Positions 37,559 through 47,094 are shown, counted from the first letter of the stretch. The stretch is DNA of 64,000 bases from Actinacidiphila acididurans (GCF_016918855.1 NZ_JADKYB010000009.1:248001-312000), one strand, 5' to 3'. The notes: generated by a model from the letters alone, not told the origin. Program-made: numbers and translations.

Positions 37559-37594
37559 CGAGCCCATGAACACCGGCAACTGAACAGCACCGTG

Positions 37595-37630
37595 GGCGAC
37601 GGGCCGCCGGACATCCGGCGGCCCGTCGCC
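37595..37630 (+). terminator. Terminator of the phosphoesterase gene
   Basis: Perfect 16-bp stem (GGCGACGGGCCGCCGG and complement) with a 4-nt loop ACAT, 36 bp after the stop. No U-tract. Confidence 0.85.
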
Positions 37631-38111
37631 TACCGCGCCCGACCGATCCGCATGGCGCGCGGCACCCAACCGCCCAGCCCTACGGCCGCATCGCCGACCT
37701 GACGAAAGCATGGCGTACGGCTTCCGCCGTTCCTGCGTCGAGAAGGCCTCGTCCAGGTCCCGCAGGCGGTCTTCGTCCCGCCCGGCCATCGGCCCCCAGC
37801 GGTCGAAGACGTGACCGCCCAGTTCCACGCGTAGCCCCCGGCCTTCCAGCACCTCGGCGCCGCGCTCCCCCTCCTCTCGCACGACGCGCGCAGCCTGGCC
37901 GACGGACCGATCAGTTCAGGCATCTGCTCATGATGCCGGTCCGCGCACTGGAACGGGCCACGTCGCGCTGTTCCGCAGGGCCCCGCCGGCCAGTGTGTTA
38001 CTGGGCGGTCCCGCTGCGCAGGGCGATGCAGGCCGTTCGGCACAACCATCGGGGCTCCGGACTCGTCATAGGCGTGCCAGTATCCGCCGCGTCACGAGGA
38101 AAACCGCACCT
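37631..38111. other. Intergenic stretch, possible acetyltransferase relic
   Basis: 481 bp. On the minus strand at 37923 a start MPELIGPSARLRAS resembles the beginning of a GNAT acetyltransferase, but it shifts frame within 20 codons and no acetyl-CoA motif follows. Otherwise nothing was recognised. Confidence 0.3.
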
Positions 38112-38972
38112 GTGACTCACCGATCGACCTCCACCGCCGTCATCGCATGCTTCCTGACCGCTGCCCTGGTCCCGGCGATCGCCGGCTGTTCAGGCAGTTC
38201 CGGCAGTTCCGGAGCCAAGTCCCCTGACACGGCGGGCGAGGAGTCCGCCCCCGTGCAGGTCATCCCCTCCGCGCCGGATCCCGCTTCGATCCATGTGCCG
38301 ACCGCCGCCGCCACCGCGGCGAGCACCGCGGCCCAGGCGTTGCCCACCGGGCCCACCCTGCGGCTTTCCCCGGAGGACGTGTGGCGAAGGACGGTGGCGG
38401 TGATGGCAGAGCAGACCTCCGCGTCCCTCACCGTCGATCTGCGTGACGGACAGGGCCGTCCGGTGCACGCCGTGTCCTCGGTCGCCAGCGACGGGGACTG
38501 CGTCGGGCGGATCTCCGCCGGCGGCGGCCAGGCGCAAGTGATCGATGCCGGCTCGACGCACTATCTGAAGGGCGACAGCGCCTTCTGGGCGTGGGCCGTG
38601 AGCCAACCGGGAGCCTATGGAGTGCCCGAGTTCTGGGTCGGCAAGTGGGTTCGGGGATCGATGGCAACGCTCGAAGCCTATGGAGTCGAAACGATGTGCT
38701 CGCTGTCAGTCGCGGTCGGCAACGTCACGGCGGACTTCGGCGGTGCGAAGCATGAAGTCGGCCCCCGGAGCATCCTCGGCCGCCAAGCGGTGTCCGTGAC
38801 CGAGACAGGTTCGGCCGGTTCCCTCACGCTCGACGTCGCCGCCACCGGACCCGCCACCGTACTCCGAGGGGTACAGAGGGCAGCCGGCAGTGCGACGATC
38901 ACCACAACCTTCACGCACCTGGGCGTGGCCGTGCACGCCAAGGCTCCCGCCGACGCCGTCGGCATCAACTGA
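38112..38972 (+). CDS. Secreted lipoprotein, LppX/LprG-like length
   Basis: 286 residues. GTG start at 38112; leader STAVIACFLTAALVPAIAGC ends in a lipobox, so the mature N-terminus is lipidated. A Ser/Ala/Thr spacer is followed by a soluble domain: VAVMAEQTSASLTVDLRDGQ, IDAGSTHYLKGDSAFWAWAV and a late VSVTETGSAGSLTLDVA. The pattern (leader, small-molecule assessing beta domain, Lys-Gly-Asp before Trp) recalls actinobacterial LppX/LprG-type lipoproteins, but that is only a resemblance. Cys pair DGDCVG and ETMCSL may bond. Confidence 0.75.
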   Translation: MTHRSTSTAVIACFLTAALVPAIAGCSGSSGSSGAKSPDTAGEESAPVQVIPSAPDPASIHVPTAAATAASTAAQALPTGPTLRLSPEDVWRRTVAVMAEQTSASLTVDLRDGQGRPVHAVSSVASDGDCVGRISAGGGQAQVIDAGSTHYLKGDSAFWAWAVSQPGAYGVPEFWVGKWVRGSMATLEAYGVETMCSLSVAVGNVTADFGGAKHEVGPRSILGRQAVSVTETGSAGSLTLDVAATGPATVLRGVQRAAGSATITTTFTHLGVAVHAKAPADAVGIN

Positions 38973-39030
38973 AGGGTGCTGCAGAAGGGTGTCGTCGGGC
39001 AGGTCGGGGCCTGATTGCGGGTCGATGTGG

Positions 39031-39306
39031 TCATGCGCTGAGGGCGAGGTTGTGCATGTGGGCGACGGCTTGCACGGCCTGGTGGAGGCCGTCGCCGTGC
39101 TGCCGGCAGTCGCGGAGGATCTTGTAGGTCTTCATGCGGGCGAAGGTGCGCTCGACGCGGGCGCGGACCTTGTGGTGTGCGGCATTGTCGGCCTCCTCGC
39201 CCTTGAGCAGGGGGCGTCCGGGGCGTTTGCGGTGCGGGACGACCAGCCCGGTGTTGATGCAGGCGCCGTCCCCGAGCACGGTCATGCCCTGGCAGTGTGC
39301 GGCCAT
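39031..39306 (-). pseudogene. IS5-family transposase C-terminal remnant
   Basis: About 91 residues of the transposase C-terminus: MTVLGDGACINTGLVVPHRK, then ARVERTFARMKTYKILRDCR (the E region of the DDE motif) and HQAVQAVAHMHNLALSA. The N-terminal half with the first two Asp is missing. Sequence just upstream (39307-39511) is unassignable. Confidence 0.7.
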
Positions 39307-39511
39307 ACCGGAGGACCGCCAGACGCCGCTCCACCGACCGCCGCACCGCCGCCGAGGTCCGCGCCGCCACCATGTCCGGCTTCCTCATGATCTGGTAGCG
39401 GGAGATCACCGACCGCATCAAGGCCACCCACCGGCCGGCGGCCCCCCGCGTGCTGCGGGTGACCCTGGCCGGCTCCGCCGCCGGCTGGAGGCGGGCAGGC
39501 CAGGCCCGGAC

Positions 39512-40504
39512 TCAAGCCCGAGCGACCTCAGCGGTGTGCGCGGGGGTGTAGCGCTCGCCCGTCACCTGGTCGCTCAGCGGGTCCAGCGCGGCCAGCGCCT
39601 GGGCGTCCAGGGTGAGCTCCAGCGCGGCCGCGTTCTGCTCCAGCCGGGCCGGGCTGCGGGTGCCCGGGATGGTCGCCACCGCCACCCCGAGCCGCTGGGC
39701 CTGGGCGTACACCCAGGCCAGCGCCACCTGGGCCGGGGTGGCACCCAGCCGGTCGGCCACCTCGCGCACGGTCTGCGCGATCTTCTCGTTGGCCTCGCCC
39801 GCCTCGCCGGCGAAGCGGGGGTTGGTGCGCCGGAAGTCCTTCTCGCCCAGCGTGGAGCGGTCCAGGGCGCCGGTCAGGAACCCCCGCCCCAGCGGCGAGT
39901 ACGGCACCAGCCCGACCCCCAGCTCGGCCATCACCGGGGTGACCGCCTCGACGTCGCGGGTCCACAGCGAGTACTCGCTCTGCACCGCGGTGATCGGGTG
40001 CACCGCGTGCGCCCGGCGCAGCAGCTCGCCGTCGACCTCGGACAGGCCCAGATGGCGGACCTTGCCCGCCTCGACCAGCTCGGCCATCGCCCCGACGGTC
40101 TCCTCGATCTCCACGTCCTGGGGCGGGCGGTGGGCGTAGTACAGGTCGATCACCTCGACGCCCAGCCGCAGCAGCGAGGCGTCGCAGGAGCGCAGCACGT
40201 AGTCCCGGGCACCGCGGATGCGGCGTGCCCGGTCCCCGGCGCTGCGGTCGATGCCGAACTTGGTGGCCAGCTGCACCTGGGCCCGGCGGCCGTGGACGGC
40301 CCGGCCCACCAGCACCTCGTTGTGCCCGGTGCCGTAGGCGTCGGCGGTGTCCAGGAACGTGATGCCCAGCTCCAGGGCCCGGTCGATGGTGGCCAGGCCG
40401 CCGTCCCAGTCGGCGGCGCCGTAGCTCTCGCTCATCCCCATGCACCCCAGGCCCATCGCGCTGACGGTGAGACCGGGCGAGCCGAGCGTGGTTCGGGTGA
40501 TCAT
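39512..40504 (-). CDS. Aldo/keto reductase (AKR13-like)
   Basis: 330-residue reductase. GITFLDTADAYGTGHNEVLV holds Asp and Tyr, Lys is in LATKFGI, and His in DLYYAHRPPQDV. The C-terminal GVAVATIPGTRSPARLEQNA binds the NADPH phosphate. Similar to MerR-controlled quinone/aldehyde-responsive AKRs, and its promoter has the MerR architecture. No merR gene lies beside it. Confidence 0.9.
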   Translation of the reverse strand: MITRTTLGSPGLTVSAMGLGCMGMSESYGAADWDGGLATIDRALELGITFLDTADAYGTGHNEVLVGRAVHGRRAQVQLATKFGIDRSAGDRARRIRGARDYVLRSCDASLLRLGVEVIDLYYAHRPPQDVEIEETVGAMAELVEAGKVRHLGLSEVDGELLRRAHAVHPITAVQSEYSLWTRDVEAVTPVMAELGVGLVPYSPLGRGFLTGALDRSTLGEKDFRRTNPRFAGEAGEANEKIAQTVREVADRLGATPAQVALAWVYAQAQRLGVAVATIPGTRSPARLEQNAAALELTLDAQALAALDPLSDQVTGERYTPAHTAEVARA

Positions 40505-40566
40505 GCGCGGATACTCCTCCTGCCCGGCGGGCCGGGCGGTACCTCGAGGGCTGACGAACGCCTCCG

Positions 40567-40597
40567 ACGCTAGGATTTGGAGCGCGCTCGAAGTCAA
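40567..40597 (-). promoter_or_regulatory. MerR-type promoter of the aldo/keto reductase
   Basis: On the minus strand: -35 TTGACT, exactly 19 bp of spacer, -10 TAGCGT. The spacer holds the dyad GAGCGCGCTC. The overlong spacer with an internal palindrome is the hallmark of promoters twisted into shape by MerR-family activators. Confidence 0.8.
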
Positions 40598-40624
40598 GCC
40601 GGAGGACCGCCCCCCGCCGGCGGG

Positions 40625-40762
40625 TCAGGCGCGGCGGGAGCGGGTGAAGGTGAAACGGTCCACCGGCAGCAGGTCACCACAGGGCCCGGACACCGCGTAG
40701 TAGGTGACGTGCATCGCGGTGGTGGGCCCGCCGCCGCCCGGGTCCACGTCGAAGGCGGACGA
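40625..40762 (-). pseudogene. C-terminal remnant, possibly of a metallophosphoesterase
   Basis: About 45 codons (MHVTYYAVSGPCGDLLPVDR, ending FTFTRSRRA) look like the tail of a secreted phosphoesterase. Upstream in this frame the sequence turns into low-complexity Pro/Ala repeats. Weak identification. Confidence 0.35.
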
Positions 40763-41355
40763 AGGTGCTGTAGGCGCAGGCGCAGGCGCAGGCGGAGGCC
40801 CGGTACACCGCCGGCCACGGTCACCCGCCCACGCCGCGGGTGCGCGGGCGGCTGATGAAGCGTGCCGCCACCTCGCCCGCGAGCTGTGCGGCGCCCGCGC
40901 CGAAGTCGGCCTGGACGAGCGCATCGTGGATGCGGCGATCGGCACGTACTGCGTCGACGTCTCCTCGCCCCGGCCACCGGGCCGCCGCCCGCGCCCGCCC
41001 GGTCACGCCCTCTGCACCGCCGCCTGGCATCCACCATCGCGGCGCGGCGACGCGCAGGCCCGGCAGGACACCGCTGTTGAGCTGAGCGTGCACGACCGGG
41101 CGTGGCCGTCGGCATCCGCCTCCAAGCGCTGCTGCGGGCATCCCGGGCCCGGGCGGCCGGCCTGGTCCTGTCGGGCCGGGCGACGGGTGCCGGCAAGCCG
41201 TCGCCGGCAGACCAGGCGGCAGCAACCGTGCTGTACGAGCAGTTGGCGGCCGCGCTGCTGGCGGGGTGGACAGTACGGTGTGCCGGGGTGGCTGACACCT
41301 CCCGTTTCATCATTGAGCCGCGCCGCTTTCGTCGTCGTACCGCCGGGCTGTCCTT
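40763..41355. other. Degenerate region without an intact gene
   Basis: 593 bp with a short GCAGGC tandem repeat at about 40775-40800 and several short coding-like frames; none has a recognisable motif or start. It looks like decayed coding sequence. Confidence 0.35.
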
Positions 41356-42495
41356 CTACTTCCTGGCCGGGACCCGCTGGATGGCCAGGAGGGCGACGTC
41401 GTCGGCTGGTTCCTGTCCCGCGTGGCTGATCAGGTCACCTTGGATCTTCCGCAGCAGGGCGTCGGGCGTCGACCCCGAGAAGGAGTCCACGCGCTGGGCG
41501 AGGGGGTAGAACTCGCCGCTGGGCGAACGGGCCTCGATGACGCCGTCGGTGTAGAGCAGCAGGATGTCGCCCGGGCCAAAGGCGATCGAGTCGCTGTGCG
41601 GGCCGGTGACCGGCTGCCAGCCCGTGCCCAGCGGAGGCGAGGCATGGTCGAAGTCCAGAGTCCTGACGTGGCCCTCATGGATCAGCAGGGGCGGCGGGTG
41701 CCCGCAGTTGATCAGATCGGCCGACGGGTTGCGATCGGGGATCTCCAGCATGAGCGCGGTGATGAAGTGCTCGCCGAGATCGCTTTCGACGTCGGCGACC
41801 TCCTCGACTTCCCGCCTGACGCTGTCCTCCAGCGCCGCGACGAGGTCACGCAAGGTCGGGCATCGGTGGGCACCTTCCCTGAAGGCTCCGAGAACGACCG
41901 ACACCTCGCCGATGGCGGCCACCCCCTTGCCCCGGACGTCTCCCATGATCACTCGGGTGCACGGGTCGGACCCGCGGGCGGTGGCGAAGAGGTCGCCGCC
42001 GATCCGGGCCTCGTCCTCGGCTGCCAGATACAGCCATCCCAGACGCAGGGGACCGATCCGGTTCGGCGGAGGCCGCAGAATGCATCTCTGTGCCGCGTCA
42101 GCCACCGACCGCAACCTCGTCAGCTGCCATGTTCTGCGCTCCCGGACGTAACTGGTTGCCACCATCGCCGCGCAGAGACCGGCCAGGGCGGCGAACTGCG
42201 CTACGTGGTTGGTCATGTTCTCGCCGTTGTACCCGTCGACGAGTTCCTGGGCACCGATGGCCACCAGTCCGACGAATGCTGTCGTCCGCGGCCCCGCGAA
42301 GGCGGCGGTCAGAGCGGGGGCCAGCGCCACGAGCGGGCCGAGGTGGACCGCCGTCGAGGACATCATGTCCACCAAGCTGATCACCGCGATGATCGCAAGC
42401 GGGACCACCAGCGCTACGAGGCCCCATGGCCTCGTAACAAGGCGGCCCCACTCAGCACGCCAACCTCCCACACCCCAAGTATCACGCCGAGTCAT
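41356..42495 (-). CDS. Membrane-bound SpoIIE/PP2C-type serine phosphatase
   Basis: 379 residues. The N-terminal part has several helices (WGLVALVVPLAIIAVISLVD and two or three more up to about residue 110), then a SpoIIE-type PP2C domain: GGDLFATA, VIMGDVRGKGVAAIGEVSVV, INCGHPPPLLIHEG, ILLLYTDGVIEARSPSGEFY and DDVALLAI, with the Asp residues that bind two metals. Such phosphatases dephosphorylate anti-anti-sigma factors. No anti-sigma partner is nearby. The start at 42495 could also be the GTG at 42519. Confidence 0.88.
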   Translation of the reverse strand: MTRRDTWGVGGWRAEWGRLVTRPWGLVALVVPLAIIAVISLVDMMSSTAVHLGPLVALAPALTAAFAGPRTTAFVGLVAIGAQELVDGYNGENMTNHVAQFAALAGLCAAMVATSYVRERRTWQLTRLRSVADAAQRCILRPPPNRIGPLRLGWLYLAAEDEARIGGDLFATARGSDPCTRVIMGDVRGKGVAAIGEVSVVLGAFREGAHRCPTLRDLVAALEDSVRREVEEVADVESDLGEHFITALMLEIPDRNPSADLINCGHPPPLLIHEGHVRTLDFDHASPPLGTGWQPVTGPHSDSIAFGPGDILLLYTDGVIEARSPSGEFYPLAQRVDSFSGSTPDALLRKIQGDLISHAGQEPADDVALLAIQRVPARK

Positions 42496-42582
42496 GACGC
42501 GGGCAGAACTCCGGGCCACCCCGGAAGCGAGCAGCCGGCATCCGGCCTGGCCATGTCGGCTGTGGTCCGGATACCCCGCAGA

Positions 42583-43233
42583 TCAAGTACAGCCGGGGCC
42601 GGAGCTTTGGTGTGGTGCGGCTCCGACACGGGCCGGCTCTTCACGCGCGGCACGCGCGAGGGTGTCGGCCACCGTGGTGCAGGTGAGGCCTACCACTGCG
42701 CGTAGCTCCGCTTCGGAGGCGCCGGCCCGGCTCAGTACGGCGAGCGATTGGTTGACGGCGACTACATACGTCGTCAGCTCGTCGAGTACGCGGGGGTCGG
42801 CTGCGGAGTCCGCCAGGGCTGCGCGCACCCGCACACGCTGTATGTCGAGCAGGGCGCGTACGTGGGCGCTGGACTCCTCCTTGAGAATCGGCGCCTGTGT
42901 GGCCGAGTGTGCGATGAGGCATCCCGCCGGGACCGAGGGATCGGTGATGCGGGCCAGGACGACCTCGAAGAAAGCCTCGATCGCCCGCACCGGCTCGCCG
43001 GGACGGGACGCGAGCGCCTGTTCGTACTGGGCGCCGTAGGTGCTGGCATACCGGTCGAGGCTCTTGCGGAACAAGGCGTCCTTGCCACCGAAAGTGCCGT
43101 AGAGGGAGCCGCGCCCCAGGCCGGTGGCCGACGCCAGGGCATCGAGGGAGGCGTCCGCGTAGCCGCGCTGCCAGAACACGCGCATCGCCTGGTCGAGGGC
43201 TGCGGTGACATCGAACTGCTTGCGGCCTGACAT
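42583..43233 (-). CDS. TetR-family regulator
   Basis: 216 residues. The helix-turn-helix is ASLDALASATGLGRGSLYGT, then FGGKDALFRKSLDRYASTYG; the C-terminal domain is the AcrR/TetR_C type. Divergent from the hydrolase-VOC fusion; a 45-bp perfect dyad 36 bp upstream is very likely its operator, controlling both directions. Confidence 0.88.
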   Translation of the reverse strand: MSGRKQFDVTAALDQAMRVFWQRGYADASLDALASATGLGRGSLYGTFGGKDALFRKSLDRYASTYGAQYEQALASRPGEPVRAIEAFFEVVLARITDPSVPAGCLIAHSATQAPILKEESSAHVRALLDIQRVRVRAALADSAADPRVLDELTTYVVAVNQSLAVLSRAGASEAELRAVVGLTCTTVADTLARAAREEPARVGAAPHQSSGPGCT

Positions 43234-43268
43234 GGCGCTCCTCCGGATGGGGCTCCCAGTCTACGCGC

Positions 43269-43313
43269 TGTTGGATCGATCGGTCCAACAATGTTGGACC
43301 GATCGATCCAACA
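43269..43313. promoter_or_regulatory. 45-bp perfect dyad, TetR operator
   Basis: 22-bp arm (TGTTGGATCGATC at its outer end, GGTCCAACA at its inner end) and its exact reverse complement, separated by a single A. Each arm is itself a quasi-palindrome (TTGGA...TCCAA), so two TetR dimers could bind. It lies between the TetR gene and the hydrolase-VOC fusion. Confidence 0.85.
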
Positions 43314-43413
43314 TGGTCTACGGTGACACCACGGGTTCGGACCGTTCACCGAGCGTCGGTGTCCACCGCCCGGCCGAAGACATCGTGCTGTTTTGCAAGG
43401 GAGAGAGAGCACT

Positions 43414-44964
43414 GTGAGCACCTCGACGACTCGTCCGCCCATACCGGAAGGGCCCGGTTCGGCATCCCGCGCGCCCGGCCTTCCCGCGGGCTTCACCGAC
43501 ACGTTCACCAGCCGGTACATGGACACCGGCAAGGTCCGGCTGCACGCGGTCGTCGGCGGCGACGGCCCGCCGCTACTGCTCCTGGCTGGCTGGCCGCAGA
43601 CCTGGTACGCCTGGCGCCTGGTGATGCCGGAGCTGGCGCGGGACTTCCGGGTCGTGGCCGTCGATCCGCGCGGCGTCGGTCTGTCCGACAAGCCGGAGGA
43701 CGGCTACGACACCGGCACGCTGGCGGGCGACATGGCGGCACTGATGACCGCCCTGGGGCACGACCGGTTCGCCATGGTGGGGCACGACGTCGGCATGTGG
43801 ACCGCCTACGCCCTGGCCGCCGACCACCCCGACCGGATCGAGCGACTCGCCGTCGCCGAGGCCGCCATCCCCGGCCTGTCCCCGTCGCCCCCGCTCCTCG
43901 GCAGCCACGAGGCCAACACCAGGCTGTGGCACTTCGGCTTCAACCGGCTGGGCGAGCTCAACGAGCAGCTCGTCCGCGGCCGCGAACGTCTCTATTTCGG
44001 CGGTCAGTTCGAGAGCAAGGCCGCGCAGAAGCTTCCCGAGGAGGTGGTGCGCTACTACATCGACACCCTTGCGTCCGACCCCGACGCCCTGCACGCCAGC
44101 TTCGCCTTCTACCGGGCGCTGGACACGACGATCGCGCAGAACGAGCAGCGCAAGAAGCGGCCTCTCGGCATGCCCGTCCTCGCCATCGCCGGCGAGGCCA
44201 ACTCCGGCGACCTGGTGGCCGACACCATGAGGCTCGGCGCCGTGGACGTACAGAGCGTGATCATCCCCGGCTGCGGCCACTACCCGGCCGAAGAGGCCCC
44301 CGACGCGATGCTGGACGCCCTGACCCGATTCCTGGCCCCCTACCGCGACGGGGCGCCGTGCGACCGCGTGCCCGCGCAGCACACACCCGCACAACCGGGC
44401 GCCGGGCAGGGGAACGCGAGCGCGGCGCAGCCCGCCGGCGCGGGGTCGTTCACCGCGCCCGCCAGCCGCATCGCGCCGCTGCCGATCAACCACATCGGCA
44501 TGCGCGTCAAGGACATCGACACGGCGATCAACTGGTACCAGGCCGTGCTGGGCTTCGAACTGATCGACGGGCCGATCGAGTACTTCCCCACGAGCCGGCA
44601 GGCCGCGCGGATCAACGGCATCTACGGGCCGGCATGGACCCGCATCCGCCAGGCGCACCTGGCCACGGGCAACGGGGTCGGTCTGGAACTCTTCGAGTTC
44701 AGCGGCGCACCCGAGGACTGGGCGACTCCCTGGCGTCCGGGCACGGTGCCCCCGCCTGGCCTGTACCACTTCTGCGTCACCGCCCACTGCATCGACGAGC
44801 TGGCCGACCGGATCAGCGCAGCCGGCGGACGCCGGAACACCCCGATCGCCGAACCCGTACCGGCGATGTCGATGACCTACAGCGAGGACCTGTTCGGGCA
44901 TGCGCTCGAGATCAACAGCCGAAGCTACGAGCAGTCCCATCCCAGCCGCGTCGCCCGCCCGTGA
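43414..44964 (+). CDS. Alpha/beta hydrolase-VOC fusion protein
   Basis: 516 residues in two enzymatic halves. Residues about 25-315 are an epoxide hydrolase-like alpha/beta hydrolase: LLLLAGWPQTWYAWRLVMPE, nucleophile MVGHDVGMWTAYALA, and late His in IIPGCGHYPAEEAPDA. An Ala/Pro/Gly linker (about 316-350) leads to a VOC domain (about 352-505) with NHIGMRVKDIDTAINWYQAV, GLELFEF, GLYHFCV and HALEINS, giving two His and two Glu as metal ligands. Separately common folds, together unusual. GTG start at 43414 behind GGGAGAGAGA. Its stop overlaps the next gene by GTGA. Confidence 0.85.
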   Translation: MSTSTTRPPIPEGPGSASRAPGLPAGFTDTFTSRYMDTGKVRLHAVVGGDGPPLLLLAGWPQTWYAWRLVMPELARDFRVVAVDPRGVGLSDKPEDGYDTGTLAGDMAALMTALGHDRFAMVGHDVGMWTAYALAADHPDRIERLAVAEAAIPGLSPSPPLLGSHEANTRLWHFGFNRLGELNEQLVRGRERLYFGGQFESKAAQKLPEEVVRYYIDTLASDPDALHASFAFYRALDTTIAQNEQRKKRPLGMPVLAIAGEANSGDLVADTMRLGAVDVQSVIIPGCGHYPAEEAPDAMLDALTRFLAPYRDGAPCDRVPAQHTPAQPGAGQGNASAAQPAGAGSFTAPASRIAPLPINHIGMRVKDIDTAINWYQAVLGFELIDGPIEYFPTSRQAARINGIYGPAWTRIRQAHLATGNGVGLELFEFSGAPEDWATPWRPGTVPPPGLYHFCVTAHCIDELADRISAAGGRRNTPIAEPVPAMSMTYSEDLFGHALEINSRSYEQSHPSRVARP

Positions 44965-46109
44965 CCAGCCGCCAGCACGAGGCGAGCGCCCCGCGCCCGG
45001 CGCAGCCCGGGCGCGGGGCGTCGTCGTCCAGCAAGCGCGGTCAGCCGGACACCGGCAGCAGACGGGCCCGCCATGAGCATCCGGCCACGCGCCGGGCGCT
45101 CGGCGGCCTGGCGGTCACCGCAACGGTGTTCGTGGTGGGCGGCTTCGGCCTGCGACCGATGGGATCACTGCTGGTCCTCGGCGCCCCCACCACATTCGCG
45201 ATGCCGGTGCTGGCCGCCATCGCCGACTGGGGCGCCGGCGTGCGCGGCCGCTGGGCGGCCGCCGTCAATTCACTGCTGGTCGTCGTCAGTGCCGCCGTGC
45301 TGACGCTGCTCGGGCAACTGCTGGTCGGCCATGCCGACATCGCCGGCGCGACACGAACGACCCCGGCGGGGTCCGGCCAACAGATGCCGACGTTCCCCTA
45401 CGAGATCCCCCTGGGGGCGCTGGCATTCGTGACGTTCCTCCAGGTGTCCGTGGTCAGTGAAGGCCGTCTGGTACTCCCGGCCCGCTACGGCCCGAAGGCC
45501 GGCCGGCTTGCGGTGCTCGGCTGCCTCGCGGTGGCCCTCACCGCATACGCGGCACTGGCGAACTGGGGATCGGCGACCGCAGAGGTGCGACGATTGTCCC
45601 TGTGGGACCCGCACGGTCCTTTCGACGCACTCGACATCGCCGCCTGGCTGATCTCCGTGGCCATCTGGCAGACCGCACACGGCCTGCTCGACGGCTGGCC
45701 GTACTCCCTGGTCAAGACCCGACCCGCCCGCGTGGCCCTGGCGAACGTGACGGTCCTCGCACTCGGCTCGGCCACCTACGCGATCGCCACCGGCCCGCTC
45801 GGCATGACCGGCCCCCAACTGTCCGCCGCAGGAGCGATGTTCGTCGTCGGCGCGTCCATCAGCGGCCCGCTCCTGAACGGATGGCCGCTCGCCGGGGCCC
45901 GCACCGCGTGCCACCGCACCTGGCTGGCCGTCAGCGCAACCGGCATCGCCGCAGCGGCCTACATCACCCTGCACCGGCTGGGCCTTGCAGCCGAGCACCG
46001 CTGGACACCCCAGGCACCCGTCGAACTATGGATGGTCATCTGCGGCCTCAACCTGATCGGCGGCACCATCCCCTGGTACACCCAGATCGCCCGGCCCCAA
46101 GCCCTATGA
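44961..46109 (+). CDS. Multi-helix membrane protein, function unknown
   Basis: 382 residues, GTG start overlapping the fusion gene (GTGA), so co-translated. The charged N-terminus (about 45 residues) is followed by about eight hydrophobic helices, for example ALGGLAVTATVFVVGGFGL, AAVNSLLVVVSAAVLTLLGQ, LAVLGCLAVALTAYAALA and AGAMFVVGASISGPLLNGWP. No transporter signature was recognised. Coupling suggests it moves or senses the substrate or product of the hydrolase-VOC protein. Confidence 0.75.
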   Translation: MTSRQHEASAPRPAQPGRGASSSSKRGQPDTGSRRARHEHPATRRALGGLAVTATVFVVGGFGLRPMGSLLVLGAPTTFAMPVLAAIADWGAGVRGRWAAAVNSLLVVVSAAVLTLLGQLLVGHADIAGATRTTPAGSGQQMPTFPYEIPLGALAFVTFLQVSVVSEGRLVLPARYGPKAGRLAVLGCLAVALTAYAALANWGSATAEVRRLSLWDPHGPFDALDIAAWLISVAIWQTAHGLLDGWPYSLVKTRPARVALANVTVLALGSATYAIATGPLGMTGPQLSAAGAMFVVGASISGPLLNGWPLAGARTACHRTWLAVSATGIAAAAYITLHRLGLAAEHRWTPQAPVELWMVICGLNLIGGTIPWYTQIARPQAL

Positions 46110-46164
46110 GTGGGCGTTCAAGACGATCCGCCACGGAGACGGGCCAGCGACCACCTACCGTGAT

Positions 46165-47072
46165 CACTCTCGCGTACGCCCTGCGCGCTCTACGCCGACC
46201 TCGCGGAAGTCCCGGTTGCCCGATGACCGTCGGCATCGACGCTCCAGACCGCTGCGGCCCTCGGCATGGCCCGCGGCGGCGCCGATCGCGGACGCGTGCC
46301 GGACGCCGGATACGACGCCCCGCGCATCGCGCACCTGCTGTCCGGCCTGCAGGTCGAGGTCCTGGGCCGGACACGGTCGGACCGGGTGATGCGCCGCCCG
46401 GCACCCTCGCGGGAGGAGTTCTTCCGGGCCCATCCTGGACCGGCTGCATCCCAGGCTGACCCAGCGGGCCGCGTGGCTCGACCACGACGGCCCGCTGCCG
46501 GTCATCGAGGGCACAGTCATCCGCCTGGCCGTCGAACACCTGCCGTCCGGCGGGGAGAACAAGCCGGTCTGGCTGTGGTGGTCACGCACCGGCGCCACCG
46601 AGGCCGACGTCGACCGCTGCCGGCAGGCATTCCTCCGCCTCTTCGACATCGAGCACACCTTCCGCGTGCTCAAGCAGACACTCGGCTGGACCCGGCCCCG
46701 ACTACGCGACTCGGCCGCCGGCCGACCGCTGGACCTGGCTGATCATCGCCGCCCACACCCAGCTCCGCCTCGCCCGCCCCCTCGCCACCGACCTGCGCCG
46801 GCCCTGGGAGAAGCCAGCCCCACCGCACAAGCTCACCCGGCCCGCGTCCGGCGCGGGTTTCGGAACCTCCGCACGAAGGCCGGCTCGCCAGCTGGTGCAC
46901 CGAAAGCCACCACACCCGGCCCCGGACGCCCACCGGGCTCGAAGAACCGGCGACCCGCAACCCGCCACGACGTGGGACGAGTCCTCGCCGGCAACGAGGC
47001 ATACCAGCGACCGGCCCACCACAAGGTCGGCACCAAAACCCGCCGAACTGCTGAACGAAGAAATCCGTAGGT
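46165..47072 (+). pseudogene. IS701-family transposase, degraded
   Basis: About 900 bp of an IS701-type transposase in three frames: ALYADLAEVPVAR, then AGYDAPRIAHLLSGLQVEVL with GRTRSDRVMRRPAPSREEF, then LDRLHPRLTQRAAWLDHDGP through RCRQAFLRLFDIEHTFRVLK, and a tail ending AELLNEEIRR. Internal deletions remove most of the first half, and the frame shifts at least twice. Not functional. The AGYDAPRIA segment is shared with the remnant at 7.9 kb. Confidence 0.8.
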
Positions 47073-47094
47073 GCGGGCGCCACCACCAGGCAAG

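Noticed and set aside
34730-37882. 1,050-codon minus-strand frame opposite the phosphoesterase
   Set aside because: Composition is Arg/Gly/Val repeats typical of antisense frames; the plus strand has unmistakable propeller and phosphatase motifs and a terminator.
37690-37923. Possible acetyltransferase start MPELIGPSARLRAS
   Set aside because: Only 14 residues resemble a GNAT N-terminus before a frame change; no acetyl-CoA binding motif follows.
41102-41355. Plus-strand frame ending in FIIEPRRFRRRTAGLSFYFL
   Set aside because: No start or family; overlaps the end of the SpoIIE gene and has mixed composition.
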